Source of the DNA: Planctomycetota bacterium
Lineage (GTDB): Bacteria; Planctomycetota; Planctomycetia; Pirellulales; Pirellulaceae
Direction: 5' to 3'
Assembly: GCA_027622275.1 (NCBI GenBank)
Contig: JAQBZB010000079.1
Location: forward strand, 1-32,176
Length of the DNA stretch: 32,176 bases
Positions 24,701 to 32,176 of this stretch are shown piece by piece; position 1 is the first letter of the stretch; every line of letters begins with the position of its first letter. Position numbers and translations under genes: made by a program. The notes beneath the pieces were generated by a model. It saw only the letters and a list, made by a program, of their open reading frames with translations, did no database searches and was not told where the DNA came from.

Positions 24701-24907
24701 GTACAACTTGCCGGTCTTTCGAAACAATCCCACAATCTGCGATTCGTCTTGTCTTCCGTCGCGTTGTAGCCGCTCGGCCATATCGTCCAGCAGTTGTGGC
24801 CAAGTGGGGAACACACCGGAGCCGACCGACAAGCTGACACCCGAACCGACAAATGGGACTAGCCGGCCAGCGACAAGTTCATCGACAAGAGATTGTGGCA
24901 CCGCCAT
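21665..24907 (-). CDS. DGR variable protein 2: SIR2-NACHT-FGE-like STAND protein
   Basis: A 1080-residue multidomain protein. Residues ~1-280 are a SIR2-like domain (VPFVGSGVSLS at 17-27, VVTTNYDSVLRW at 116-127, IWHLHGHI at 156-163, LLFIGFSLED at 206-215); in bacterial defence proteins this fold often degrades NAD+. A NACHT NTPase follows: Walker A GAPGSGKST (378-386), Walker B LVILDGVDE (481-489), RVLVTSRPYG (524-533). Residues ~868-1080 are an FGE-like/C-type-lectin domain (IPAGTYLIGD, YPVTNAQFRAF, GNVWEWC), with codons 1037-1077 being variable repeat VR2. The family box RLPTEAEW is altered to RLPKADES. AAGGGGG precedes the ATG. A role as a ligand-sensing cell-death or signalling switch is inferred. 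Confidence 0.9.
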   Translation of the reverse strand: MAVPQSLVDELVAGRLVPFVGSGVSLSVGSGVFPTWPQLLDDMAERLQRDGRQDESQIVGLFRKTGKLYEAAQQAWLELGKASFNAVMRERFQIDRPADADLSLVEAIWRLEPSVVVTTNYDSVLRWTEARAELVMNHQTAELLELYRSTPDAPRIWHLHGHISHADSLILAAAHYEAFYRESPAQRQRYEAALVQLRALAANYSLLFIGFSLEDKYVMNMLGQVLTTFAGNLRPSYALLRAGEGEAAELWRKHRIRTIEFEDFGDPQLAVLREMAGRMQTAKSAPTAPGMAQPSRGKPIVPPAYIESLQQDCGDVDLLGLRVKHGQAVRLNHVYVPQTTLKLERGAVEGIRLGSGKDNVGLELLLNLLDNESLYISGAPGSGKSTFCRWVAWLASAGHMPSHDVQSSGEFAERFPDALRDRLPLLIRLREFWNQLPMTPGCDVLTWSEFEAVLRRWFEQKEFAGLTWPVVRDHLQAGSALVILDGVDEVPLSEATGGDACRPRAMMLAGVSAAAKRWTERGNRVLVTSRPYGLGDADIERLGLRQAPLADLPEPIQRLLVRRWFHCLRDNPTDGQSLAAEMSAHVAERPDISPLAANPMLLTAMCIIYNEGKRLPQDKHDLYQRITETVLCNRYPNDPVEVEKVRNRLSVIAHGMHTGYGLDEQRQTPQATVTHDEIDRMIKRYRADSPGIERTVVGAVQTREDLLTRSGLLLPRGDLTAAFYHFTFQDYLAAQRLLDLKEGDIGQLLALFRQRGDVPEWRNTLSALFGSLLAKSTSSDRGIRLLSSLLDALQPETVRLAVVTADCLEILQGRGSTLDAARESAFRDYCLSAIEREVPVKQRLEIGLALGRLGDPRVADDVRDARNWVEIPAGTYLIGDAKKPYDIATPFWIGRYPVTNAQFRAFIEAGGYLERKWWSDEGWQWRKQVDATEPHYWRNARWNGPTQPVVGVSYWEAEAFARWAGGRLPKADESEAAARGPAGHEYAWEGPWEDGICNSGETGLEVTSPVGLFPRARSADFHIEDMTGNVWEWCSERVLRGGAWYGNAGDCRAADRHGFVPGNRDSSVGFRVLCSRQNSL
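21677..21799 (-). repeat. DGR variable repeat 2 (VR2)
   Basis: 123 bp, gap-free to the template with 14 substitutions, all at coding-strand template adenines. Six of the changed positions are also changed in VR1, four of them to a different base. On the protein W-NNN-ARN becomes W-YGN-AGD, and ENR-NNN-VGF becomes GNR-DSS-VGF. Confidence 0.92.
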
Positions 24908-25000
24908 CGAAGGAGCCCCCTTGCGTTGAGTTGCAAATCACGGAGCACGGAACGCCATCAGTATGCACTCTCGGCGTACTCCCTGCATCACCTTCCCTCG

Positions 25001-25819
25001 TCAAAACTGATCGGGCTTCATCTGTTTCAGCAAGTCGCGGGGGAAGTGGGCTTGCGACCAGCCGCCATCGACGGTGACGTTGGTGCCCGTCATGTAACTG
25101 GCGTCGTCGCTCGCGAGCAGTGCGATAACGCGGGCGATCTCTTCCGGCTCGCCCCACCGCCCCAGCGGAATCTCGCTGGTGCTCCATTCGCGCAGCTGAG
25201 CATTCACGGACTGGCCGTCGCCGCTGGGATAGTCGCCGCTTAAATCGGTATCAATCGCGCCGGGGCTGATCGCGAGTACCCGGATGCCTCGGCGGCCGTA
25301 GAGCGCGGCGAGTTCGTAGGTCAGCGCATCGATGCCGCCTTTGACCGCGGCGTAAGCAGCGGCCACGCCTCCGCCGCGGCGTGACATGATGCTGCAAACG
25401 TTGATGATCACGCCGGAACCTTGCGGCTCCATCACTTCGGCCGCCCAGCGGGCCAGGAACGCGGGAGTGGTCAGGCAGATGCGGAGCGTACGTTCCCACG
25501 ACTCGACCGAAATCTCGCGCATCGTTTTGACTTCGCGCCAGGCCGCGTTGTTGACTAGCACATCGAGTCGCCCGAAGTGTTCAGCGATTTGGCGCAGTGA
25601 GGCTTCCGATGCTTCCAGCGAGTTGAGATCGCAGGTTTCGGCGACGCAATCGACGCCGAGCGTCGTCGCTTTGCGAGTCGTGGCTTGAAGCTCTTCCTGC
25701 AGCACGTCCAGCAAGCCGAGGTTGTAGCCGCGGCGAGCAAACTCGATCGCCGTCTCGCGGCCGATTCCGCGAGCGGCGCCGGTGATCAGTGCAACGGGCT
25801 TGGAGCTCATATTTGCCAT
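25001..25819 (-). CDS. Short-chain dehydrogenase/reductase (SDR), FabG-like
   Basis: A 272-residue classical SDR. TGAARGIG (13-20) binds the nucleotide, CDLNS near 63-67 contacts adenine, NNAA (90-93) is the structural motif, and Ser143 with Tyr156-x-x-x-Lys160 (YAAVK) forms the active site. SPGAIDTDL and the C-terminal TGTNVTVDGGW are standard. Aspartate in LLDVL after the second strand suggests NAD(H) preference. The start may be ATG 25819 or 25810. It lies 9 bases after the metallo-deacylase gene on the same strand, so the two are probably co-expressed. Substrate unknown. Confidence 0.92.
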   Translation of the reverse strand: MANMSSKPVALITGAARGIGRETAIEFARRGYNLGLLDVLQEELQATTRKATTLGVDCVAETCDLNSLEASEASLRQIAEHFGRLDVLVNNAAWREVKTMREISVESWERTLRICLTTPAFLARWAAEVMEPQGSGVIINVCSIMSRRGGGVAAAYAAVKGGIDALTYELAALYGRRGIRVLAISPGAIDTDLSGDYPSGDGQSVNAQLREWSTSEIPLGRWGEPEEIARVIALLASDDASYMTGTNVTVDGGWSQAHFPRDLLKQMKPDQF

Positions 25820-25828
25820 CGCTGAAGG

Positions 25829-26719
25829 TTAAACCTCTTCCAAGATCACGGCCAATGTATCGCCGGCATGGACTCGCGAGAACGTCCGCAGCACGATGAC
25901 CGTGCCGGTTTCTTGCGACGGCGCCGCGACCACGTTGTCGCCCAAGATATCCGTCACCGTGCCGAGCGGCTGGCCGGCCTTCACGCTCCCGCCGAGTTGC
26001 ACGAGCGGCTCGAAGAAGCCGGTGATCGGTGCGGGGTTGCGGATCTGCATGTGGCCGGCACTCTCGCGGAAGTCGTCGACCGTGTGCTCGACGCGCGAGG
26101 CGGGCCGCGGGCGATCCAGCATGCCGAGTTCGGCCATCACGTTGAAACAGCCTTCGACGTACGCTTCGATACCGGCCGGATCACACAGCCCGGAGCCGAG
26201 GTACTCGGCGTAGATCGCAGGAATGCCGGCGTCGCGCGCGACGGACAGCGTCCGGCCGTGCAGGCGATAATCCGTGCCCCAGACCAGTGGCAGGTTGAAA
26301 GCCTGAGCCATGCGGCGCTGCGTCTCGCGGATCGCCTCGTCCGGCACTAGCTTGTAGCCGGTCAGCGGCAAGACGCTCATGATCGTTCCGCCGGTGTGCA
26401 GATCGATGTAGAAGTCGGCCGTGCGGATGATCTGGCTCAGCGCGTGAGCGGTTAGTTCGGTGATCGAACCGTCTGGCTTGCCAGGGCAGGTTCGCGCGAG
26501 GTCGAGTCCATCCTCGGCGGTACGCGTGCCGCGCAGAAACGCGGCTTCATTGGCGACGGGAACCAGCGTTAGCCGCCCGCGCAACTTCGCCGGGTCGACT
26601 TCCCGCATCAAACGCCGAATGGCCGCCATCGGCTCGAACTCGTCGCCATGCACGCCGCCCGTCACGAGCAAGTGCGGCCCGTCCGACGCGCCGATGATCT
26701 GTCGAGAATGGATTTGCAT
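25829..26719 (-). CDS. Succinylglutamate desuccinylase/aspartoacylase family protein
   Basis: A 296-residue zinc-dependent deacylase-like protein of the AstE/AspA family. Zinc ligands are seen in GGVHGDEFEP (His24, Glu27) and DLHTGG (His108); NEAAFLRGTRT and the following DLARTCPG supply the substrate-binding region, and YAEYLGSG carries a likely catalytic Glu. The C-terminal ~70 residues form a beta/lipoyl-like domain (VQLGGSVKAGQPLGTVTD). The true substrate is probably a small N-acyl or amide compound and cannot be named. Between the MMPL gene (39 bases) and the SDR gene (9 bases), same strand, consistent with an operon. Confidence 0.88.
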   Translation of the reverse strand: MQIHSRQIIGASDGPHLLVTGGVHGDEFEPMAAIRRLMREVDPAKLRGRLTLVPVANEAAFLRGTRTAEDGLDLARTCPGKPDGSITELTAHALSQIIRTADFYIDLHTGGTIMSVLPLTGYKLVPDEAIRETQRRMAQAFNLPLVWGTDYRLHGRTLSVARDAGIPAIYAEYLGSGLCDPAGIEAYVEGCFNVMAELGMLDRPRPASRVEHTVDDFRESAGHMQIRNPAPITGFFEPLVQLGGSVKAGQPLGTVTDILGDNVVAAPSQETGTVIVLRTFSRVHAGDTLAVILEEV

Positions 26720-26758
26720 CGGCCGTAGTAGAGTCTGAACTCACACGCCGATCAAGAG

Positions 26759-29700
26759 CTAGTGTCGAGGCCAGCCGTGTTCTTTGTCCGAGCGGATGAT
26801 GGTGCCGCTCTTGCGGAGCGCGGCTGAATGCCGGGTTTCGCCTCCCTCGTCGAGCATCTGAGCGGCGACGCTCTCTTGCGCAGGCGCTTCATCCGAAACA
26901 ACCGCTACGTCAGTCTCCGTTTTTTTTTCAGGCGACGGTTCGTCCGCTTTCACCATGAAGAAACGGCCGAGCGGGCCGGCCAGCAGCGCGGGGAGCAGGA
27001 TCAGATCGCCCGCCAAGGCTGCGACCAACAGCGTCACCATCATGACGCCGAAGCGCTGGGTCGGCGTGAAGGTGCTCAAGGCGAACACGGCTAAGCCCAG
27101 TCCGCCGATCAACGTCGTTTGTGTCATCGCCGTCCCGACCCGGCGATACGCTTCGAGCAGGGCTTGATTGCGAGTCATGCCGTCGCGCAAGCCGATGCGG
27201 AACCAGGTCAGGAAGTGAATCGTATCATCGACGGCAATACCCATCGCGACACTGGCGCACATCATCGTGCCAATATCGATCTTGACTTTAAGGTGCCCCA
27301 TGGCACCGAACACCAGGATGACTGGGAACACGTTCGGAATCATCGCGGTCAGCCCGGCACTGACGTTGATCGTGTTGAAGGGACTGATGCGCCGTCGCCA
27401 ATCGCGAAGCAAGATCATCATGACCGCGGAGATCATCACGAACGACAGCCCAATACTTTGCACCAGGCTGTTCAGCAGCGTGCGTTGGGCTTTGTAGACG
27501 ACGGGCACGACGCCTGTGTAGACGACCTGAATCGGATCGTCCCGTTCGGTCGCGGTCAGCGACTTGCCAAGTTCAAACTTGTGGTCGCGAGCGTCGATGA
27601 AGACCTTTGCATGTTCGCGTATGAAATCAAGGTTGTAGTCCGGATGGTCCTGGACGAGTACGACACAATCGAAGCTTTTCAGAATCTGAGCCCATTTCTC
27701 GTCCGAGTCGGCAAGTTCCGCGAGCGGCTTGCTGGCGGGATCATGCCACTGCGGCTTGCGGCAGCCGACTTCGATCATCAGCTCTTCGATCATCGAGCTG
27801 AAGATCCTCGTCTGATCGATCCAATGCTTCAGTTGGCCGTTCGAGTCGGTCGTCTGCTCATGCGTCGCGAGCTGAACTGCTTCCGCAGGAACGGGCTCTG
27901 TCGGATCAGGGCCGCCGAGAAAGCCGAGCTTCGAGCGGGCGACGTTCCCGCCGTCCTTCGACGCGACGAGTTCGCGCAGAATCTTATCGCGGAAACGATA
28001 GGCGGTGAGCACGGGTTCGACCGCGACCTTCTGCTCGTGAATGAACTCGCCATAGTCGACGTCGTTCAACGCTCCCAGCCGTTCGCTGATGCGCCATAGC
28101 TCGTTGCGGGTATCGAACCGAACATAATCGGTCGGCAGGCTCGCGAGTTGTCGTTCGAGCTGCGTGTTGAAAGCTCCTCGCGCCGTGGAGTCCTTGGCGG
28201 CCGGAAGGTCGGAAACAAACGTCGCGGCTGACATCCCGTTGCCGATCGTGTCCTGGCCGAGTTCGCCAAACTCGTGCTCGCAGACTTTCTGAATGCGGTC
28301 AACCAACTGCATGCGTTCCAGCACGGTCAACTGAAAGAGCGACTCCTGGTACGCTTTCGGGTTCTTCTCCGATATCGCTTTCAATTCCTGAAGCGATGGC
28401 CGGATCATTTCCGGCTTGACGCGGACGACCAGCTCCATGGGCACAAGCTTGCCGAGATGGCCTTCCAGCCAGTGGTAATCGCTGATGATTTTTGAGTGGC
28501 GATCGAACAGCTTGAGAAGCTGGACTTCCGTCTTGATCTTGAACAGCCCGAGTCCGACTCCGATCATCAACGCGAAGCAGCCCGCTGTGACCAGCCAATG
28601 GTTGCCGGTGACCCAACGTCCGACCGCCAGCCACATGTTCTCGATGCGTTTTGCGAAGCCGGCTTTTGCGTCATCTCGCTTCTTGGTGATGAACGGCCAA
28701 ATCGTCAATGCCGCCGGCAGGTAACAGAACAGCAGCACCAGCGTGGCCATGACTCCCAGCGCCGAGAACAGGCCGAACTTCTTGATCGGCATCAAGTTGC
28801 TCGCGAAAAGCGAAATCAAACCGAGCGCGGTTGTAAAGGCGGCGAGCGTACATGGGCCCCAGGCATGGCCGATGGCTCGCTCGGCGGCTCCTTCGACCCC
28901 TCCCTCGTCGACGGCTTCGCGATAGTAATTCACGATGTGGACGGCACCGGACAGGCCCAACACGTACACCAACGCCGGCATCGACATCAGCACCGCATCG
29001 ACGGACGAGAGCCGCTCCATCCCGGGAATGCTGCCCGACCAGAACACGATCGCCAAGCTGGCCACCGCCGCCACGCCGCCGACGAAGAACACCATCATGG
29101 TGACTTTGATGCTGCGAAAGCAGAGCAGCGAGAGCGAAATCCCGACCAACGCGGAGTAGCCGACGAGCCGAACCAGGGTGATCGTTCCCTCTTCATCAAT
29201 CGCGACGTTGTCGACCGGCGGTCCGCCCATCTTCAACTCGTCTGCCGAGATGCCGCATTCGTTGATCGCGAGATCGAGAAGCCGGCCCGGCGGTTTGCCA
29301 AGCATTGGGCGGCCGATCACGCGGGCTATTTCCCGCTTGCCGGACTCGCTCATCGTGATAATCAAGCACGTCTGACGCGGCGGCGGATCGACTCGCAACT
29401 TCGTAAACAGAGTGTCCCAATGCGAGGTCTGTTGATCCGACGAAGCATTGACGAGCTTGGCGCGGTCGCCGCCATACTCATTCTCTACCATTCGGTCGAC
29501 AAACGTCTTGAAACGCGCCTCCCAATCGACGGGCAGCTTGGCCAAGGTCTCCGGCGGCAACGCCGTGCGGAAATCGTGAACTTCCCAGCCGAAGCCTTGA
29601 TGAATGGCCGGGCCGAACAATGTTCCGGCCAGCCGTTGGTAAGCGGTTTGCCGAGCGACCAGCGGCTTGTCTTCGTCGGCAACGTCCGTGGTGCGAGGCC

Positions 29701-30415
29701 ACAGCGGGCCGTTCTCGTAGGCGAGTTCCTCGAGCATCTGCGGGCCGCTGCGAATCGTCCGGAAGAACCGGGCCGAAATCTTTCGCGGGTCAGCGTGGTA
29801 CGGATTTGGATTGCCGGGAATCGATTCGCCAATCGTGGCGATCAACTCGCCCGTCGCGATATCACCACCGGTTCGCTTCTTGACCGCGCGGATCGCGAGA
29901 TTGCCGAGATTCGAGTCGCCATCCCACTCGAAGAGTTCGCCGGAAGGTTTGATGAAGTACCACTTGCCGCCGTGACCTTGCAGCCATTTTTCGCCGTGCC
30001 CACCCCAGTTCTCGTGATAGTTGCCAGTCGAGGACAAACCGAGCCGGTCACCCAGCTGTCGCGCTCGCTCAATCTCGAGCTCCTCGGGCGAGTACTGTGC
30101 GATCTGTTTCGGCGTCGGCGAGATTTCGCTTTCAAGCTTCTTGATGAACAGCTTGTATCGCGGATCAGCCTCGGTGCATCCGGGCCAGGTCGCGAGAATA
30201 AATCGTTCGCCCACGAAGTGTTTCCCGAACCATTCCAAGTCCTTGGTTTCTGGAAAATCGCTCGGCAACCAGTCCTTGATATTGTTTTCAAGGTGTTGGG
30301 TCGCCATTCTCGCGCCGCGCAGCGCGAACGGGACAAGAAAGAAGATCGCACACAGCACCAGCACAGCTCGGTTGCCGAAAAAGCGTACGCGCCGGTCGAA
30401 AAACCTGGATGCCAT
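26759..30415 (-). CDS. Large MMPL/RND-type membrane protein
   Basis: A 1218-residue exporter-like protein. An N-terminal membrane helix (~17-37) is followed by a very large periplasmic region to ~400, then a first membrane block (~405-575) with a sterol-sensing-like core (VDAVLMSMPALVYVLGLSGA), one helix near 605, a second soluble region (~630-970) and a second block (~980-1155) containing MMCASVAMGIAVDDTIHFLTW, the RND/MMPL motif. The C-terminal ~60 residues are acidic and cytoplasmic. MMPL proteins export lipids or hydrophobic compounds using the proton gradient; cargo unknown. The first periplasmic region is larger than in usual MMPL proteins. It heads a three-gene minus-strand set. Confidence 0.9.
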   Translation of the reverse strand: MASRFFDRRVRFFGNRAVLVLCAIFFLVPFALRGARMATQHLENNIKDWLPSDFPETKDLEWFGKHFVGERFILATWPGCTEADPRYKLFIKKLESEISPTPKQIAQYSPEELEIERARQLGDRLGLSSTGNYHENWGGHGEKWLQGHGGKWYFIKPSGELFEWDGDSNLGNLAIRAVKKRTGGDIATGELIATIGESIPGNPNPYHADPRKISARFFRTIRSGPQMLEELAYENGPLWPRTTDVADEDKPLVARQTAYQRLAGTLFGPAIHQGFGWEVHDFRTALPPETLAKLPVDWEARFKTFVDRMVENEYGGDRAKLVNASSDQQTSHWDTLFTKLRVDPPPRQTCLIITMSESGKREIARVIGRPMLGKPPGRLLDLAINECGISADELKMGGPPVDNVAIDEEGTITLVRLVGYSALVGISLSLLCFRSIKVTMMVFFVGGVAAVASLAIVFWSGSIPGMERLSSVDAVLMSMPALVYVLGLSGAVHIVNYYREAVDEGGVEGAAERAIGHAWGPCTLAAFTTALGLISLFASNLMPIKKFGLFSALGVMATLVLLFCYLPAALTIWPFITKKRDDAKAGFAKRIENMWLAVGRWVTGNHWLVTAGCFALMIGVGLGLFKIKTEVQLLKLFDRHSKIISDYHWLEGHLGKLVPMELVVRVKPEMIRPSLQELKAISEKNPKAYQESLFQLTVLERMQLVDRIQKVCEHEFGELGQDTIGNGMSAATFVSDLPAAKDSTARGAFNTQLERQLASLPTDYVRFDTRNELWRISERLGALNDVDYGEFIHEQKVAVEPVLTAYRFRDKILRELVASKDGGNVARSKLGFLGGPDPTEPVPAEAVQLATHEQTTDSNGQLKHWIDQTRIFSSMIEELMIEVGCRKPQWHDPASKPLAELADSDEKWAQILKSFDCVVLVQDHPDYNLDFIREHAKVFIDARDHKFELGKSLTATERDDPIQVVYTGVVPVVYKAQRTLLNSLVQSIGLSFVMISAVMMILLRDWRRRISPFNTINVSAGLTAMIPNVFPVILVFGAMGHLKVKIDIGTMMCASVAMGIAVDDTIHFLTWFRIGLRDGMTRNQALLEAYRRVGTAMTQTTLIGGLGLAVFALSTFTPTQRFGVMMVTLLVAALAGDLILLPALLAGPLGRFFMVKADEPSPEKKTETDVAVVSDEAPAQESVAAQMLDEGGETRHSAALRKSGTIIRSDKEHGWPRH

Positions 30416-30714
30416 TCAGAAAGCCAATTGAGGCAAGACGTTGCAACGACGCCCCGTTCCTAGAGTTGTGTCAAGACTTAACCTTAGCTATCAGTAACTT
30501 GGGCGTCTACGGCAAACGGGCGACGGAGAACCGCTCGCTGACGCACTAGACCTTCATCGACGTCGTCACAACCGAACCAACAGTATGAGGGTCGTCAGCC
30601 GTTACAGACTTCGCAGTTTGTGATCTCGCCGCGATTTGCTATTCTTCGCAGATTGTCGTCCCTGTTACGGACACGTCGAAGATTCAAAGGAATGTATTGA
30701 AAGGAGCGTCGCGT
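30416..30714. other. Divergent intergenic region, nothing recognised
   Basis: About 300 bases between the MMPL and transaldolase genes, which diverge. No ORF with coding character, no RNA gene and no clear inverted repeat seen. It must carry promoters for both genes. AAGGAG at 30700-30705 is the ribosome-binding site for the transaldolase. Confidence 0.5.
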
Positions 30715-31779
30715 GTGGCAGATTCACTGAAGTCGCTGATAGCAACGGGGACGAAGTTGTGGCTCGATTCGATCGATCCTGACCTCGTTGCCGAGAACCG
30801 GGCACGAGGCGCCACCGGAGCTACGTCGAATCCAATCATTGTTTCCGATTTGTTGAAGACCGGGCGCTTTGACGAGCAACTCGAAGAGTTTCAAAGTCAA
30901 GGCCTGGACGACGAAGCGATCGCCTGGGCCATGACCGACCAACTCGTTCAACAAGCCCAAGAGGTTTTCCATCCCGTCTGGCAACAGACCAAGGGCAACG
31001 ACGGCTACGTGAGCTTTGAACTCGATCCGCTGCTGGAAGATCTGGAGATTGGCCCGCCGCGCGACGAGCGCGTCGAGCGCTACATCGAACTGGGCAAGCA
31101 GTGGGCCGCGGGCCACGACAATCGGATGATCAAAGTTCCCGCGACGCCCGCCGGACTCGACGCCTTGGAAGAACTCGCGGCCGCCGGCATTACCTTGAAC
31201 GTAACACTGATCTTCTCGACGCGCCAGTATCACGCGGCCCGCGAAGCTGTCTGGCGCGGGGCGCGACGGCTCGGCGACTTGCATAACTTCAAGAGCGTCT
31301 ACAGCATCTTCGTCTCGCGGTTGGATGTCTATACCGAGAAACACGTCCCCGAACTTTCCGAAGCAGCTCAGGGCCAAGTCGGGATCGTCAATGCCAAGCG
31401 CTTGTGGGTGGATAATGCCGCGTATTGGAAAGACAAGCATCTTCCGCTCGCACAAGAAATCATCTTTGCGAGCACCGGAACGAAGAAGCCGGAGGATCCG
31501 CCTTGGAAGTACGTCGCGGCTTTCGCGGGAAGCGACATCCAAACGAATCCACCCGCCACCAACCAAGCCGTTCTCGACAGCGGCCGCGAGTTCGCGGCGG
31601 AGGTAGCAAACTTCCCTGCCGACGAAATCCTTGCCGAGATCGACGCCAAGGTCGATTTCGAGCGTCTCGAACAAGTCTTGATGGAAGAAGGCTTGAAGAA
31701 ATTCGCCGGCCCGCAAAAGGCTCTCTTGGCTCTGATCGCGACGAAACGACAAGCCCTGGCGCACGAAGCGGCTTCCTGA
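30715..31779 (+). CDS. tal: Transaldolase
   Basis: A 354-residue transaldolase of the pentose phosphate pathway, moving a dihydroxyacetone unit from sedoheptulose 7-phosphate to glyceraldehyde 3-phosphate. Evidence: LWLDSIDP near the start, [13 protein letters not shown], and [22 protein letters not shown] with LNVTLIFS, the family active-site block; Lys140 is the Schiff-base lysine. FVSRLDVY and [16 protein letters not shown] follow in order. GTG at 30715 is preferred to TTG 30697 because AAGGAG then lies 9 bases upstream. Members of this length occur in cyanobacteria and planctomycetes. Confidence 0.9.
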   Translation: MADSLKSLIATGTKLWLDSIDPDLVAENRARGATGATSNPIIVSDLLKTGRFDEQLEEFQSQGLDDEAIAWAMTDQLVQQAQEVFHPVWQQTKGNDGYVSFELDPLLEDLEIGPPRDERVERYIELGKQWAAGHDNRMIKVPATPAGLDALEELAAAGITLNVTLIFSTRQYHAAREAVWRGARRLGDLHNFKSVYSIFVSRLDVYTEKHVPELSEAAQGQVGIVNAKRLWVDNAAYWKDKHLPLAQEIIFASTGTKKPEDPPWKYVAAFAGSDIQTNPPATNQAVLDSGREFAAEVANFPADEILAEIDAKVDFERLEQVLMEEGLKKFAGPQKALLALIATKRQALAHEAAS

Positions 31780-31819
31780 CCCCTCGCTCGCTTGAACGCT
31801 TCCCCACGGAGCGTCAGCT

Positions 31820-32176
31820 TCACGGATCGCCGGGATAAATCTGCAGCGAAGTAACATCGCCTTGGAAGGTGCCGCCGATCTTCAAGATGAACTGACCGCC
31901 GAATTGCACCGAATTCCGGCCGCGCTCTTCGTTGCCGCCCAACCAGTCCGATTCGTACTTGTCTTTCGGGTCCATCTTGCTGCCGCTGATGCGATAGAAG
32001 ATTAGTTGGATCGCAGTGAGTGCGCTGCTGCTTCGCTTTGCGTTCATGCCACCCACGGCATACCCAGGCTTCGCAATAGCCTCCGCGGTATCGTTCCCGG
32101 GCGATCCTCCTAGCCTGCATTTCTCATCACATCGGAAAATGTGGAGGGGCATCGGCGTAGCGCGGCGTTTTTTTGA
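31820..32176 (-). CDS. C-terminal part of a protein, cut by the right window edge
   Basis: The frame is open from the stop at 31820 through the right edge at 32176, so only the last ~118 codons are present and the ATG at 32152 is probably internal. The visible part reads as a compact beta-rich domain: GGSPGNDTAEAIAKPGYAVG, then MNAKRSSSALTAIQLIFYRI, DPKDKYESDWLGG and a glycine-rich end. I associate this pattern (K-P-G-Y-A-V-G, D-P-K-D-x-Y-x-S-x-W) with C-terminal domains of large planctomycete proteins, possibly jacalin-like. What the N-terminal part does cannot be seen. Confidence 0.6.
   Translation of the reverse strand, partial: SKKRRATPMPLHIFRCDEKCRLGGSPGNDTAEAIAKPGYAVGGMNAKRSSSALTAIQLIFYRISGSKMDPKDKYESDWLGGNEERGRNSVQFGGQFILKIGGTFQGDVTSLQIYPGDP

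Noticed and set aside
28496-30463. 655-codon + strand open frame
   Set aside because: Antisense to the MMPL gene, which has clear family motifs and membrane helices; high GC leaves long shadow frames open.
30724-31857. 377-codon minus strand open frame
   Set aside because: Antisense to transaldolase; no family features.
1-32176. tRNA, rRNA or riboswitch genes
   Set aside because: No tRNA arm pattern or other conserved RNA signature was recognised by eye; a covariance search was not possible.

Overview
The window looks like chromosomal DNA of a planctomycete, probably in or near the Pirellulaceae. The basis is a secreted type I sulfatase, a Tat-exported DUF1501 protein, a cysteine-less FmdB-like protein, a C-terminal domain at the right edge that I associate with planctomycete proteins, many palindromic intergenic repeats and high GC. 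Placement is by gene content only. No rRNA, tRNA or CRISPR array was seen.

Layout. 1-280: non-coding, with short repeats. 281-3964: sulfatase, a secreted TPR-like protein with a D-P-F-rich tail, and a dihydroorotate-dehydrogenase-family enzyme. 4012-6639: a compact + strand cluster holding a 51-residue Pup-like protein ending in Gly-Gly-Glu, two bases later a PafA/Dop-family ligase carrying a hydrophobic, probably membrane-embedded insertion, then a DUF456 membrane protein. 6797-9266: remains of two unrelated transposase genes abutting tail to tail. 9414-11566: DUF485 protein and sodium/solute symporter overlapping by 4 bp. 11679-13432: a frame-disrupted rRNA methyltransferase gene and a SpoU-type RNA methyltransferase, separated by strong palindromes. 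13451-17068: DUF1501 protein, FmdB-like protein, a SAM methyltransferase and an unknown secreted protein.

17154-24907 (minus strand) is a diversity-generating retroelement (DGR). Two large STAND-type proteins, SIR2-NACHT-FGE-like and DUF4062-NACHT-FGE-like, each end in a 123-bp variable repeat. A 123-bp template repeat lies between them, next to an accessory (Avd-like) gene and the 3' half of a reverse transcriptase gene. By hand alignment VR1 differs from the template at 12 positions and VR2 at 14, and all 26 differences fall on template adenines of the coding strand. The reverse transcriptase lacks its N-terminal half because Avd runs straight into it out of frame, so the element has clearly been active but may no longer be autonomous.

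25001-30415 (minus strand): a short-chain dehydrogenase, an AspA/AstE-type metallo-deacylase and a very large MMPL/RND-type membrane protein. 30715-31779: transaldolase. The right edge cuts a protein of which only the C-terminal part is present.

The two most notable systems are the membrane-inserted Pup-ligase-like pair and the DGR that diversifies two different NACHT conflict-type proteins from one template.
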